Part shown: positions 8,899 to 17,898 of the stretch, piece after piece | Position numbering within the stretch: the stretch's first letter is position 1 | How the letters are laid out: every line of letters begins with the position of its first letter | Source: Helicobacter cetorum | Lineage (GTDB): Bacteria > Campylobacterota > Campylobacteria > Campylobacterales > UBA6016 | DNA: 64,000 nt | Reading direction: 5' to 3' | Assembly: GCA_022729705.1 (NCBI GenBank) | Contig: DZAX01000008.1 | Coordinates: 21,045-85,044 of the forward strand | Program-made: the position numbers and the translations under genes | The notes under the pieces: model-generated | The model's database searches: none | What the model saw: the letters and a program-made list of their open reading frames with translations, nothing else | What the model was told of the DNA's origin: nothing

Positions 8899-9831
8899 CT
8901 AGCCTATATCAAAATATTTTTTGTATATCGGCATCGCAATAAAAACGGGAAGCAGCGACACGATATATCTGAGACGGTGCTTCCCGCCTGCGCTCCTAGC
9001 CTGCCTCAGATACACCCTAGCCGCACCGATATCGCCGATGGATAGCAGATAGTTCGCCTCCATGATTGCGCCCCACCTATAAGCGGCGGTAAACTCTTTT
9101 TGATACTCTTGACGCAACGATGGATAAAGCTTTTCCAATTTCTCAAGCGAACACAAAAGCTCCTTTGCATGTCTATCTTTTGTCTGTTCGCTAAGAGAGC
9201 CGTCTGTAAGCCTGTATTTTGCGATACGCTCTTTGATGGAGCAAACCTCGTATTTAGCCGCTACTCTCATAAACAAATCATAATCTGGCGAGAAACGAAG
9301 CGTCGTGTCAAAAATTAGCAAGGAATTTTCAGACAAAACGGCTGAGCGAATCATGGCGGTAAGCATCCCAATATCATACCATTTGAGTAACTCTGGAAAT
9401 ATGTAGCCGTTAGTGTGCTTTGTGTTGTAGTTTGTTATTTGCGTACCATCTTCTGCAATTTTCTCAAAATCACCGTAACAAAGCATAAACTGTTTGTTTG
9501 TCTCCATCATCTTCAGCTGTTTTTCAAGTTTTTGCGGTATCCATATATCATCAGTGTCTAAAAAGCCAATATATTCACCGCAACACTCGCTAAGAGCCAA
9601 ATTCCTAGCCTCGCCAAGAGGAGTATGGGACGGGGCATAAAAATATTTTATTCTCTTGTCATTATATAATGTAACTATGTTGGCACTCTTATCAGTTGAC
9701 TGATTATCCCAAAAAATTATTTCCCAATTTTGGTATGTTTGAGTCATAATGCTATCTATTGCTTCCTTTAGATATTTCTCACCATTATAACAATTCATTA
9801 CCACTGATACCAGCGGTTGATTACTTTCCAT
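8899..9831 (-). CDS. Glycosyltransferase family 2
   Basis: 310 residues with a GT-A fold. The N-terminal strand VSVVMNCYNGEKYLKEAIDS is the classic GT2 start, WDNQSTDKS binds nucleotide, and the metal-binding DTDD is at about 92-95 (GFLDTDDIW). The C-terminal part is helical and has no clear membrane helix. It likely transfers a sugar in the cytoplasm during glycan assembly. It overlaps the stop of the upstream aminotransferase gene by 11 bases. Donor and acceptor cannot be told. Confidence 0.88.
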   Translation of the reverse strand: MESNQPLVSVVMNCYNGEKYLKEAIDSIMTQTYQNWEIIFWDNQSTDKSANIVTLYNDKRIKYFYAPSHTPLGEARNLALSECCGEYIGFLDTDDIWIPQKLEKQLKMMETNKQFMLCYGDFEKIAEDGTQITNYNTKHTNGYIFPELLKWYDIGMLTAMIRSAVLSENSLLIFDTTLRFSPDYDLFMRVAAKYEVCSIKERIAKYRLTDGSLSEQTKDRHAKELLCSLEKLEKLYPSLRQEYQKEFTAAYRWGAIMEANYLLSIGDIGAARVYLRQARSAGGKHRLRYIVSLLPVFIAMPIYKKYFDIG

Positions 9832-10933
9832 AAAATTCTCTTATTTTTTTTATAACAATACTTTGCTCTTCTACCGTCAAATCAAAATGGCAAGGTAAAG
9901 TCAAAATATTTTCATAAATTTGCTCGGTTATTGGTAGTCTGAATTCTGATTTATATTTTGTTTGTAGATGATTTGGTTTGTAATGAATGCCGCATTCGAT
10001 ACTGTTTGATATAAGATATTCTCTCATTTCATCTCTTTTTTCGGCTTTTATCACAAAAATGTGAGGCAACACTTCATCAAAATTAAAATCCAGTACATTT
10101 ACTTCATCGATATCATCGAAAGCTTCTATGTACTTTTTTGCTATGCTTTGTCTTTTTTGTTTAAAATCTTCAATTCTATCAAGCTGTGCGATGCCTATAG
10201 CTGCCATGATATTACTCAAATGATACCTAAACCCTTGCTCCTTAACATCAAAATCCCAGCTTCTTTGGCTTGAGTATCTTTTTTCTGTATCTTTTTCTAC
10301 TCCAAGAAGCCTTCCATCTTGAACTTTTCGAATCAACTCTTTATCGTGCGAAAGTATTGCTCCACCTTCGCCTGAAGTGATATTTTTAATTCCATCAAAA
10401 CTAAAACAGATAATATCTCCTTTTATACCCACCAAACTGCCGTCTCTGCTGCTTCCAAATGCCTGGGCGGCATCCTCTATAACCCTTAAATTAAACTCTT
10501 GCGCTATTTTATAAATTTCATCCATGCCTTTTGAACTGCTTGCATAATGCACAGGCATTATCGCTTTTGTATTTTGGGTGATTTTTTTTCTTGCGTCGTC
10601 AGCATCCATAAAAAGCGTGTTCGGATATACTTCGCAAGAAATTGGCTTTGCTTTGGTCGCTGAAATAGCTTGAAAAGATGCCACATAAGTAAGTGATGGC
10701 ACCAATATTTCATCATTACCTTTAATACCCAATGCGCTCAATGCCAAATGAATAGCGGAAGTCCCTGTATTTACACAAACTACACTCATTGAAGTTTTTA
10801 AATAGTTTTTAATCTTTTCTTCAAAAAGTTTAACTTCTTCACCCATACCAAGATACTCTTTATCAAGAACTGATAGTACAGCGTTTTTTTCTGTTTCGCC
10901 GATTGAAGACTTGGATAATCTAATTTTCTTCAA
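9821..10933 (-). CDS. DegT/DnrJ/EryC1/StrS family PLP-dependent sugar aminotransferase
   Basis: 370 residues. NTGTSAIHLALSAL (about 55-68) binds the cofactor phosphate, VIEDAAQAFGS (about 151-161) contains the ring-stacking Asp, and FDGIKNITSGEGG (about 179-191) carries the Schiff-base lysine at about 183. Members transfer an amino group from glutamate to a keto-sugar nucleotide. It overlaps the upstream methyltransferase by 4 bases. It is distinct from pseC elsewhere in the window. The keto sugar may come from an SDR of this block, but the partner is not identifiable. Confidence 0.88.
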   Translation of the reverse strand: MKKIRLSKSSIGETEKNAVLSVLDKEYLGMGEEVKLFEEKIKNYLKTSMSVVCVNTGTSAIHLALSALGIKGNDEILVPSLTYVASFQAISATKAKPISCEVYPNTLFMDADDARKKITQNTKAIMPVHYASSSKGMDEIYKIAQEFNLRVIEDAAQAFGSSRDGSLVGIKGDIICFSFDGIKNITSGEGGAILSHDKELIRKVQDGRLLGVEKDTEKRYSSQRSWDFDVKEQGFRYHLSNIMAAIGIAQLDRIEDFKQKRQSIAKKYIEAFDDIDEVNVLDFNFDEVLPHIFVIKAEKRDEMREYLISNSIECGIHYKPNHLQTKYKSEFRLPITEQIYENILTLPCHFDLTVEEQSIVIKKIREFYGK

Positions 10934-11658
10934 GGATTTATTCCCTTAATCCAGTATGTTCCGTTTTCAAGCAACCCATCTTCAAATCTTGGAAAATGCG
11001 ATGCTTTGAACAAATCCCTATAGTCTTTTCTGGTCCTTATATAACCCCAAAATTGTTGTTTTTTCTTTAGTCCAGCACGATATTTAAACCAGTTTTTGAT
11101 TATCGATACCCTTTGCTTAAGGGTTGGCAGATACTCATCTTCATACGAAGCGCTAATAAGTAAAAATTCTTTTAGGGGATACTTTGCAACCTGATTTAAA
11201 AACCCTAGTAGTGTTTTATCGTCCATTGTGTAATCAATAGTATTGCAATAACAAAAGTCAATAGCACCTAATTTTTCAGAATATGCAATCTCTGGAAAAT
11301 AGCCAGACAAAAAAGAAATTTTTTCATTTTTGATAAGCCATCTATTGACCGAGGATGCCGGCTCAATAGCGTATAATAAACCTTCGTAATGTTTGGCGAC
11401 GATATTTTCTACATAACCAGTACCGCAACCAATAGAGGCTACTTTTGGATATGACTGTATTTGTTTGAGCAAAAAATCCGCAATTTCACTTTTTAGCTTT
11501 CTCCAATCAGGAGATATTTCGTCATACGAAGCATATTTTTCAAAGAATTTCTCGTAAAATTTTGAATAAAAGTCATTACCTGCAATTTCTCTATCATCAA
11601 GTTTTGCAAAACTCTCAAACTCAATGCCAAACCAATTTGTTTGATAAAATTTTCTCAT
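10930..11658 (-). CDS. Class I SAM-dependent methyltransferase
   Basis: 242 residues. SAM motif I VASIGCGTGYVENIV lies around 75-90, followed by AIEPASSVNRWL and a motif IV-like IDFCYCNTIDYT. No transit or membrane segments are seen. ATGA-type overlaps on both sides (with the cupin-like gene upstream and the DegT aminotransferase downstream) place it in one translation-coupled chain. It may methylate a deoxy-amino sugar or a side chain. Specificity is not visible. Confidence 0.78.
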   Translation of the reverse strand: MRKFYQTNWFGIEFESFAKLDDREIAGNDFYSKFYEKFFEKYASYDEISPDWRKLKSEIADFLLKQIQSYPKVASIGCGTGYVENIVAKHYEGLLYAIEPASSVNRWLIKNEKISFLSGYFPEIAYSEKLGAIDFCYCNTIDYTMDDKTLLGFLNQVAKYPLKEFLLISASYEDEYLPTLKQRVSIIKNWFKYRAGLKKKQQFWGYIRTRKDYRDLFKASHFPRFEDGLLENGTYWIKGINP

Positions 11659-12068
11659 ACATAATCCTTCGTCACAGTTTCTGTCGCATTATGCTCCATA
11701 CTTGCAAGATTTAGCAACATATTATGCTCACTCAATCCCTCAAAACGCATCCATATACCAGGCGGCACAGTAAGCCTTTTGTATTCTTCGGTTGATATGA
11801 CAAACTCAGCTCTCATCTCGTTAGTTGGCGATTCCTCTCTGTCGTCAATCAGGCAAAACTTAATGGCTCCAATCGGAACAACAATATTTAGCGTCATTTT
11901 TAGATGCTTTTTCCATCCCTTGATTTCGCCCTTGTTTACAAAAGAGAAATAAGCCTCACCAAAACCGCCAAAACCAGCATCGCTTTTCTTCATAGCATGC
12001 CATACAGCACCCTTTGGTGTGTCTATTTGACGCAAAGGCGTTAAAATCACACCATCTATTTGCTCCAT
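11655..12068 (-). CDS. Cupin-type dTDP-4-dehydrorhamnose 3,5-epimerase-related protein
   Basis: 137 residues, shorter than RmlC (about 180). Segments FSFVNKGEIKGWKKHLKMT, FCLIDDREESPT and PPGIWMRFEGLSEHNMLLN follow the RmlC/WbbJ-type cupin pattern (WKxHxxMT in place of the usual GxxRGxH strand). It could epimerise or isomerise a keto-deoxyhexose nucleotide. The ATG overlaps the last 13 bases of the rfbG remnant, an operon arrangement that fits a 3,5-epimerase acting after a CDP-sugar 4,6-dehydratase. That is inference only. Confidence 0.7.
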   Translation of the reverse strand: MEQIDGVILTPLRQIDTPKGAVWHAMKKSDAGFGGFGEAYFSFVNKGEIKGWKKHLKMTLNIVVPIGAIKFCLIDDREESPTNEMRAEFVISTEEYKRLTVPPGIWMRFEGLSEHNMLLNLASMEHNATETVTKDYV

Positions 12069-12190
12069 TGTAACCCTTTTTGCAAAGCTAACTCTTCGTA
12101 GTCCTCTATCTGCCTTAAAGTCTTGTCGTACATCTTTTTATCCGTCTTGTAAAAATCAAAATACCACTCGCTAGTAAACTTAATAGTTAG
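12056..12190 (-). pseudogene. rfbG: C-terminal stub of CDP-glucose 4,6-dehydratase (rfbG-like)
   Basis: Reading frame KFTSEWYFDFYKTDKKMYD, then TLRQIEDYEELALQKGLQ and TAG at 12056-12058. This is the characteristic tail of RfbG (aromatic ...T.eWYkdfy... tLrQIedYe). The 5' part is gone: from about 12190 the sequence turns into IS material. The natural partner rfbF (glucose-1-phosphate cytidylyltransferase) is intact 3.4 kb away at 15598-16359, which supports the identification. The CDP-4-keto-6-deoxyglucose step therefore appears lost unless another copy exists. Confidence 0.65.
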
Positions 12191-12208
12191 GTGTCAAGTT
12201 CCACAACA

Positions 12209-12460
12209 TTATACCATCCCCTTCAAAGCAATAGCATAAAACGCATCAGGTGAAATCTTAAATATTTCAGGCTCTACATCAAACCAACTTTGAACCGCTT
12301 CACATGGTGTTCTAACTTTAAGTTCTTTTGTTAGCCCACCATGTCTTCTATTTGTGTTGCAGTGTATCAACAATCTCTTTAACTCATCTTTGAGCTCATC
12401 TATATTTTTATATTCTGTCGCTTTAATGGTACTGTTTGAAATGTCAACCCCTTTCCCAAC
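12209..12460 (-). pseudogene. Transposase (integrase-core) C-terminal fragment
   Basis: An open frame without its own start encodes TIKATEYKNIDELKDELKR, LLIHCNTNRRHGGLT and PCEAVQSWFD and ends at TAA 12209-12211. The spacing resembles the last part of IS481-type transposases (helix, then N-x-x-RRHGGL..., then TP.E). The N-terminal two thirds are missing. It differs clearly from the other IS481-type sequences in the window, so it is a second, unrelated element. Confidence 0.6.
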
Positions 12461-12473
12461 AAACGGATTTCAT

Positions 12474-12680
12474 TTAAGCGCATAGCTTAACCTCTGTTTC
12501 GTTTTTACTCAAGTTCCCTTTTTCAAAGTATCGCTTTTCATGCTCCGCCGGACTCATATTGCCAAGCGCCGAGTGTAGCCTTTGTCTATTATAAAACACC
12601 TCTATATATTCAAATATCTGTTTTCTTACCTCCTCAGGTGTTGGCAGGGATGGTTTTGTTAAATATCTCCACTTGTCCAT
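12474..12680 (-). pseudogene. IS3-family OrfB C-terminal fragment
   Basis: [20 protein letters not shown] and [17 protein letters not shown] are the hallmark C-terminal segment of IS3-family OrfB, containing the last part of the DDE domain. The first 10 or so codons (MDKWRYLTK) come from the IS481-type neighbour read in another frame, so the true IS3 sequence begins near 12650. The catalytic residues upstream are missing. The OrfA scrap at 4547-4599 could come from the same IS type. Confidence 0.65.
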
Positions 12681-12770
12681 TAGTCCAGGGGTGTTTAAAT
12701 TTAGTTAATCTATGTTCAATACCATTTGCCGTGCAAATAGCGTCAAATGGATGAATCTTGTTTTTAGGTT

Positions 12771-13133
12771 TTAGATGTTCCGCCAACAATTCATATGTGA
12801 ATTGAGCCCCATTGTCTGTAAGTATCTATGAAGATTAGACCTTGAGAGAGCTGGAATTTTATCTTTTAAGGCGATAAAACAATCATCTAGCGATAGTTTT
12901 GTTACTCGTCTAAACTCACAGACAATTTGTTGTTCTGTGTCGCTTAGCGATGATTTAATCTTTTTAGCACCACTCTTTTTATCTTCTGTGCTTGTATCTC
13001 TTTTCCATCTATGAACTGTTTTTGGATTAAGATTATATTTGATTGCTAACTTTGCGATACTCTCACAAGAGTCTTGAATTTCTTTTCTGATTCTTGGCGT
13101 GGTTTTGGCGTTAGCGTGCAATAAATTTCCCAT
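12771..13133 (-). pseudogene. IS481-type transposase N-terminus, internally deleted copy 1
   Basis: The N-terminal helix-turn-helix region (SCESIAKLAIKYNLNPKTV followed by HRWKRDTSTE) and the linker to ALSRSNLHRYLQ are intact. After that the frame jumps directly to the second half of the DDE core (TDNGAQFTYELLAEHLK and then [13 protein letters not shown] in the +1 frame, 12816 to 12650). The region with the first catalytic Asp has therefore been deleted. The nearly identical 5' part occurs again at 30413-30631. Confidence 0.75.
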
Positions 13134-13211
13134 AAATTAGCCTCCATAAGGTGTTTGTGTATTATACCTGAAGAATGGGGGGCTAAACACTTAGGTGCGA
13201 AAGATGAGAAA

Positions 13212-14465
13212 TTAATTTATAAAATATCTCAAATCGATAGCATTTTTGTTTACAAAAAGCTCTTTTCTATCTACAAACTCATCCCATGCTACCGTTATTA
13301 CAATGCAATTGCTACATTGTATAATTCCCTCAAGAGTATATTCATATTTAATTGGAAATTCATATGAGCTTTTGAAGTTATCAATAGCGATTGGGTCGTA
13401 TGCTACTATATTCGTATAGCCCAAACTAAGCAGTCCATGAATTATATCCGCCGCTGGCGAATTTCTAACATCGTCAGAACCCGGCTTAAAAGAAAGCCCG
13501 AGAATGGCTATACTTTCATTTACCGCCGAAAGCCTTGCAATTTTATTAATAGAAAAAATTTTTATTTCATTATTGATATCTAGTGTACTCTTAAGCCCGC
13601 TAGCACTGCACCCTATTGATTTGGCAAAATCATACATTGCACTTGTATCTTTTGGCAAACAATAACCACCGAAACCGCATCCTGGAAAAACATATTCTGA
13701 CATTTTTGCAGGCTGCCCAAACCACCTCTTGTCTTCATGGAGTATTTTAAATGTTTTTGCTATATCGATGTCACCTACTGCATCGGCAATCATTGACATT
13801 TCATTAGCATAACTAACTAGTGTTGCCAAAAGAGTATTTGAAAGATATTTTATAAATTCAGAGTTTGTCCATGAAACACAGTGTACTCTAACCCCAAACG
13901 ATGAATAATACGATTCTAATAATTGCCTTGATTCAATGTCTTCAGCACCAATAACAACTCTATCGGGATTCAAAAAATCATCCCATGCACACCCTTCTCT
14001 CAAAAACTCAGGATTATTGGCTAGTAAAATATTATCGCCGACTACGAAACCATTTTGTTCTATAAAAGGCTTTAGTACTTTTGCAGTTGTAAGTGGCGGT
14101 ATTGTTGATTTTATAAGCAACAATTTTTTACCATCGCCCCCAATATGCGAAAGTGTCTCACCAATTGCACTAATTAGGTAAGATAAATCAGCTTCTCCAT
14201 TTTTCATAGATGGGGTTCCTACGCAGTATATGACAGTGTCAACCAGCGGTAACGCTTCTGCTATATCTGAGGCTAAAATAAAGTTAGTATTATTGTGTCT
14301 TAGTAGTGCCTCCGTAACGCCTGGTTCATAAAAAGGCACAATATTATTTTTTAGTAGTTCTATTTTGTTTTGGTCAGTATCGATACCAAACACCTCAAAG
14401 CCCTTTTCGCAAAATCCTAACGCAGTAGTAATACCGACAAAGCCCAATCCAACTACGGCTATCAC
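13212..14465 (-). CDS. UDP-glucose 6-dehydrogenase-type nucleotide-sugar dehydrogenase
   Basis: 417 residues. NAD motif GLGFVG is at 6-11, NPEFLREG (151-158) has the catalytic Glu, EFIKYLSN (about 203-210) the conserved Lys, and GFGGYCLPKD (264-273) the nucleophilic Cys at about 269. The enzyme oxidises C6 of a UDP-hexose to the uronate with two NAD. The ATG overlaps the upstream SDR by 4 bases. With that UXS-like SDR it could give UDP-glucuronate and then UDP-xylose. UDP-ManNAc-type substrates cannot be excluded, though the motifs fit the UDP-glucose branch better. Confidence 0.85.
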   Translation of the reverse strand: MIAVVGLGFVGITTALGFCEKGFEVFGIDTDQNKIELLKNNIVPFYEPGVTEALLRHNNTNFILASDIAEALPLVDTVIYCVGTPSMKNGEADLSYLISAIGETLSHIGGDGKKLLLIKSTIPPLTTAKVLKPFIEQNGFVVGDNILLANNPEFLREGCAWDDFLNPDRVVIGAEDIESRQLLESYYSSFGVRVHCVSWTNSEFIKYLSNTLLATLVSYANEMSMIADAVGDIDIAKTFKILHEDKRWFGQPAKMSEYVFPGCGFGGYCLPKDTSAMYDFAKSIGCSASGLKSTLDINNEIKIFSINKIARLSAVNESIAILGLSFKPGSDDVRNSPAADIIHGLLSLGYTNIVAYDPIAIDNFKSSYEFPIKYEYTLEGIIQCSNCIVITVAWDEFVDRKELFVNKNAIDLRYFIN

Positions 14466-15553
14466 GCTTGCCCCTTGCTATACTTAATAAACTCCAAAAA
14501 TCTTTCAACCCCGACATCAACCGAAATTGTAGGGCTATACCCTAACATCTCTTTAGCTTTTGCAATATTGGGACATCTTCTTGATGGATTATTTGTTAGA
14601 TAATCTTTTTCCGTAGATACTTCCATATAGAAATTAATTTTATTTCCAAACACACTTTCTGCTTTGCAAACAAAAATCTCGGCAAGTTCACTCATTTTTA
14701 TTTCAGGCGCATCAATACCTATGTTAAAGTATTCGCCTCTGCCATATAATAATGCTTTTATATATCCGACTATGGCATCGCTAACATAACAAAATGTACG
14801 ACTTGGTGAGCCATCTGAGTAGATTGTTATATTACGCCCCCCAAAGGATGCCTTAGCAAAATCAGCGGGAGCCCTTTTGTCATTAATGCTCATACCGGGT
14901 CCATAATTATTAAAAGGTCTTACTGTGGATATTGGCATATCAAACTTATTTGCAAATAAATAGCAAATTGTCTCACCAATTCGTTTTGCCTCATCATAGC
15001 AGGCCCTTGGACCGATACAAGATACATTGCCAAAATAACTTTCGCTAGTCGGAATATTAGCACTATCAGGATCGCCATAAATTTCACTGCTTGAAAAAAA
15101 CAAAAAGCCGCTTATATTTTTATTTACATAGAAATCCAAAAGCCTTCGCAAACCAAAAACATTTGCATCAAGTGTTTCAATTGGGTATTGCCTATAAAAA
15201 ACAGGTGATGCAATAGAAGCCAAATGAATCACGTAGTCAATTTTGTCACTGCCGCCAATATTTGCCACATCATCACAAATAACATCAAAATCATAAACCT
15301 CAAGCAGTCCATGATGGGCACAGGTCAAATTGTCTATCCACTGCGGTCTTCTAAGCATAAAATTATCCAAACCTATAATTTTATTTACGCCCAGCTCTTT
15401 TGCCATTAAGACAAAAAAATGCATAAACATATAACCCAAAAAACCAGCACACCCAGTAATAAGTATATTCTTATCCTTAAATCTTTCTCTTTCTTTGCTG
15501 CTTAAACACTCGTATATGTAACTAATATCCTCGAGTAAAATTTTATTTTTCAT
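14462..15553 (-). CDS. Extended SDR, UDP-glucuronate decarboxylase (UXS)-like
   Basis: 363 residues. GCAGFLG (about 34-40) binds NAD, FFSSSEIYGDP (about 152-162) supplies the Ser/Thr, and YDEAK (186-190) is the catalytic Tyr-Lys pair inside GPRACYDEAKR, a string typical of UXS enzymes. NNYGPG and FNIGIDAPEIKMSELAE follow the UXS pattern. The partner dehydrogenase lies directly downstream with a 4-base overlap. A dTDP-glucose 4,6-dehydratase-like role is the main alternative. The first about 28 residues are an extension before the Rossmann strand. Confidence 0.75.
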   Translation of the reverse strand: MKNKILLEDISYIYECLSSKERERFKDKNILITGCAGFLGYMFMHFFVLMAKELGVNKIIGLDNFMLRRPQWIDNLTCAHHGLLEVYDFDVICDDVANIGGSDKIDYVIHLASIASPVFYRQYPIETLDANVFGLRRLLDFYVNKNISGFLFFSSSEIYGDPDSANIPTSESYFGNVSCIGPRACYDEAKRIGETICYLFANKFDMPISTVRPFNNYGPGMSINDKRAPADFAKASFGGRNITIYSDGSPSRTFCYVSDAIVGYIKALLYGRGEYFNIGIDAPEIKMSELAEIFVCKAESVFGNKINFYMEVSTEKDYLTNNPSRRCPNIAKAKEMLGYSPTISVDVGVERFLEFIKYSKGQA

Positions 15554-15597
15554 AGTTCCAGCCTTCCATTTTTATATTAAACACACCTCACACATAT

Positions 15598-16359
15598 CTA
15601 CCACACCTTCCACTTTGGACTATCCGCCCAGCACTCTTCAAGATACTGCTTGTCCCTTACGGTATCCATACACTGCCAAAAGCCCTCATGCTTATAAGCC
15701 ATGAGTTCACCATCCAAGGCAAGCCTCTCAAGCGGCTCCTTTTCAAATATTGTAGCATCGCAGTCTATGTAGTCAAACACCTGTGGTTCACATACAAAAA
15801 AACCGCCATTTATCCACCCCTCGCCGCCTTGCGGCTTTTCGCTAAAACAAGACACCCTATCGCCGTCAAATTCGAGTCCGCCAAATCTTGGCGTAGGATG
15901 TACCGCCGTTACGGTGGAGAGTTTACCGTGGCTTTTGTGAAATGCTATAAGTTTTGATATATCTGTGTCTATTACGCCATCCCCGTATGTCAGACAAAAT
16001 GTAGAGTCCAGATACTCCGCCACCCTTTTGATTCTGCCTCCTGTCATAGAAGCATCTCCTGTGTTTACAAGCGTAATACGCCAAGACTCAGAGCGTCTTT
16101 TGTGAATCTCCATAGAGTTTGTGGACATATCTATTGTGACATCACTCTGGTGCAGAAAGTAGTTTGCAAAATACTCTTTTATCATGTAGCCTTTGTAGCC
16201 AAGACATATCACAAAGTCATTAATACCGTAGTGCGAATATATCTTCATAATATGCCACAGTATCGGCTTACCACCTATCTCCACCATTGGTTTTGGTTTT
16301 AGCGTCGTCTCCTCAGATAATCTAGTGCCAAGTCCTCCAGCAAGTATTACGGCTTTCAA
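15598..16359 (-). CDS. rfbF: Glucose-1-phosphate cytidylyltransferase
   Basis: 253 residues. The nucleotidyltransferase signature LAGGLGTRLSEET is followed by LKPKPMVEIGGKPILWHIM, and the C-terminal KWKVW tail is typical of RfbF. It makes CDP-glucose from CTP and glucose-1-phosphate, first step to CDP-3,6-dideoxyhexoses. The next enzyme of the path, RfbG, survives only as a C-terminal stub at 12056-12190. The gene may now supply CDP-glucose without an outlet, or a dehydratase elsewhere may take over. Confidence 0.9.
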   Translation of the reverse strand: MKAVILAGGLGTRLSEETTLKPKPMVEIGGKPILWHIMKIYSHYGINDFVICLGYKGYMIKEYFANYFLHQSDVTIDMSTNSMEIHKRRSESWRITLVNTGDASMTGGRIKRVAEYLDSTFCLTYGDGVIDTDISKLIAFHKSHGKLSTVTAVHPTPRFGGLEFDGDRVSCFSEKPQGGEGWINGGFFVCEPQVFDYIDCDATIFEKEPLERLALDGELMAYKHEGFWQCMDTVRDKQYLEECWADSPKWKVW

Positions 16360-16368
16360 GTAACTCCT

Positions 16369-17898
16369 TTACAACTCAAATGCTTTTTTTATGTTCTCTT
16401 CTGTCGGTTCACAAAAAAATAGCACCTTATGCTTATTGCCAATTTTTTTTAGTATACCGCAATCATTGAAAGTACTTATTGTTTCAATTGTATTCAAAAG
16501 CTCTTCTTTCGAGTCAATTGCATACCACAGCACACCGTCTCCTAGCTCAGTCAATGGATTATATTCAAAAGCATCTTTGCTTTTAACGACGACAATCGGC
16601 AAACCAATCGAGGCTAATTCTAACATTGCGCCCGTTGCCGATGCCACAACAAGTTTTGCCTCCTTGGCTAAATCGTAAATATCAACCGAACTTATCATAT
16701 AGCTTGTTTTTAAGAGGTCTTTTAGCAAATTTATATCGGTTGCTGGATGAGCTTTTAAAATAATCTTCTCTTTACTATCCAAATGACTTATCATCTCTAG
16801 CACGTTTCTGGCATCTTCCAAGAAATAAGAGAGCAAAACTAAGATGGAGCCTTCATTGGCAACAGATCTTTGAATATTGCACTCAAAAAGCTTCTTGTAT
16901 CGAAGGGACGGTCCTACTTCAAATTTGACAATGCTACTTTCTGGCAAATAATATTCTCCGTTTACCAGCACTTTATCCGGAACAGTTTTAAAACTTATCT
17001 CATTTTCATCTACAAGAACACTCATATAAATGCAAGAAAACAGAAATAGCTGTGCACCTATTATGTAAGTGTCTGCATCGCTATCCCTCATACCTCTGTA
17101 TAAATTTTTGTCTATCGTCTGGTTTTCATACCAACTAATTAGCTTAATTCTTGTTTTTTTGAATCTAGCAAAGCGTTTGCCTTGCAAATACCTAGAATAT
17201 CTATGAAAAGTTACAGCACCAAGACCGTCTAGCATTGCAAAATGGAGCAATCTATCGTTGTATTGCCTACTATCTAGCGAAGAGGTAAAGTTAATAACTT
17301 TAAACGGATATCTGATAATAAAACATAGAATGCGAACAAAATCTAGCATGGATAAAAGATCATACTCACAGACAACCGGATACTCTTTTTTTCTCAAAAT
17401 TGAAAATACTTCCCTCATTTTTGCTGGAGAAAAAAGCCCATAAAAAACAGGGATGTAGACATACTCTTTATCAAGCCTTTGAAAAGTGTCATCTAGTCCA
17501 AAATAACTGTCTGAAAAACCATCTTGTCGTTCCAATACTTTGTCAATAATAAAAAAAGTATCTACAATAATAATCTCTTCTCCGGTCGCCTTAAAATCAA
17601 ACTTTTTGGCATAGCGTAGATAAATAAAAAAATTGACAATATAGTAGTAAAAACCTTTGAAGCTTTTTTTGTAATAAGTAAGCAGTTTTTTTAGTATAAA
17701 CCAAAAATCAACATTTGACGGTGTTGAATTTTCCAACTTTTGCCTTATAAAAACACTTGAAAATGGGTTTTTTGAAAGCGTCTCATTTGAGAGCATATCT
17801 ATATCTTTGTATGCTTCTTTCGCTTTTAAGGATAAATAATCAAAAATTTCTTGATATTTTGGCTCAAGCGAATAATTAATCAATGGTAAACTCCGCAA
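16369..17898 (-). CDS. Putative GT-B glycosyltransferase/polysaccharide biosynthesis protein
   Basis: 509 residues. The N-terminal 130 residues are charged with a hydrophobic patch (FKGFYYYIVNFFIYLRYA). The C-terminal half reads ILVLLSYFLEDARNVLEMI, KIILKAHPATDINLLKDLL and VVASATGAMLELASIGLPIV, the pattern of GT-B/CDP-glycerol-transferase-like donor domains. I do not recognise the exact family. It overlaps the upstream HAD phosphatase gene by 23 bases, suggesting joint translation. Confidence 0.6.
   Translation of the reverse strand: MRSLPLINYSLEPKYQEIFDYLSLKAKEAYKDIDMLSNETLSKNPFSSVFIRQKLENSTPSNVDFWFILKKLLTYYKKSFKGFYYYIVNFFIYLRYAKKFDFKATGEEIIIVDTFFIIDKVLERQDGFSDSYFGLDDTFQRLDKEYVYIPVFYGLFSPAKMREVFSILRKKEYPVVCEYDLLSMLDFVRILCFIIRYPFKVINFTSSLDSRQYNDRLLHFAMLDGLGAVTFHRYSRYLQGKRFARFKKTRIKLISWYENQTIDKNLYRGMRDSDADTYIIGAQLFLFSCIYMSVLVDENEISFKTVPDKVLVNGEYYLPESSIVKFEVGPSLRYKKLFECNIQRSVANEGSILVLLSYFLEDARNVLEMISHLDSKEKIILKAHPATDINLLKDLLKTSYMISSVDIYDLAKEAKLVVASATGAMLELASIGLPIVVVKSKDAFEYNPLTELGDGVLWYAIDSKEELLNTIETISTFNDCGILKKIGNKHKVLFFCEPTEENIKKAFEL

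Larger units (their letters stand above)
12190..13189 (-). mobile_element. Composite of insertion-sequence remnants
   Basis: About 1 kb without an intact gene, built from three pieces: a transposase C-terminus (12209-12460), an IS3 orfB C-terminus (12474 to about 12650) and an internally deleted IS481-type element (about 12650-13189). The right end GGGGGGCTAAACA (13177-13189) is shared with the copy at 30.1-30.7 kb. This block interrupts rfbG on its left side. No complete transposase is left, so it is immobile by itself. Confidence 0.75.
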
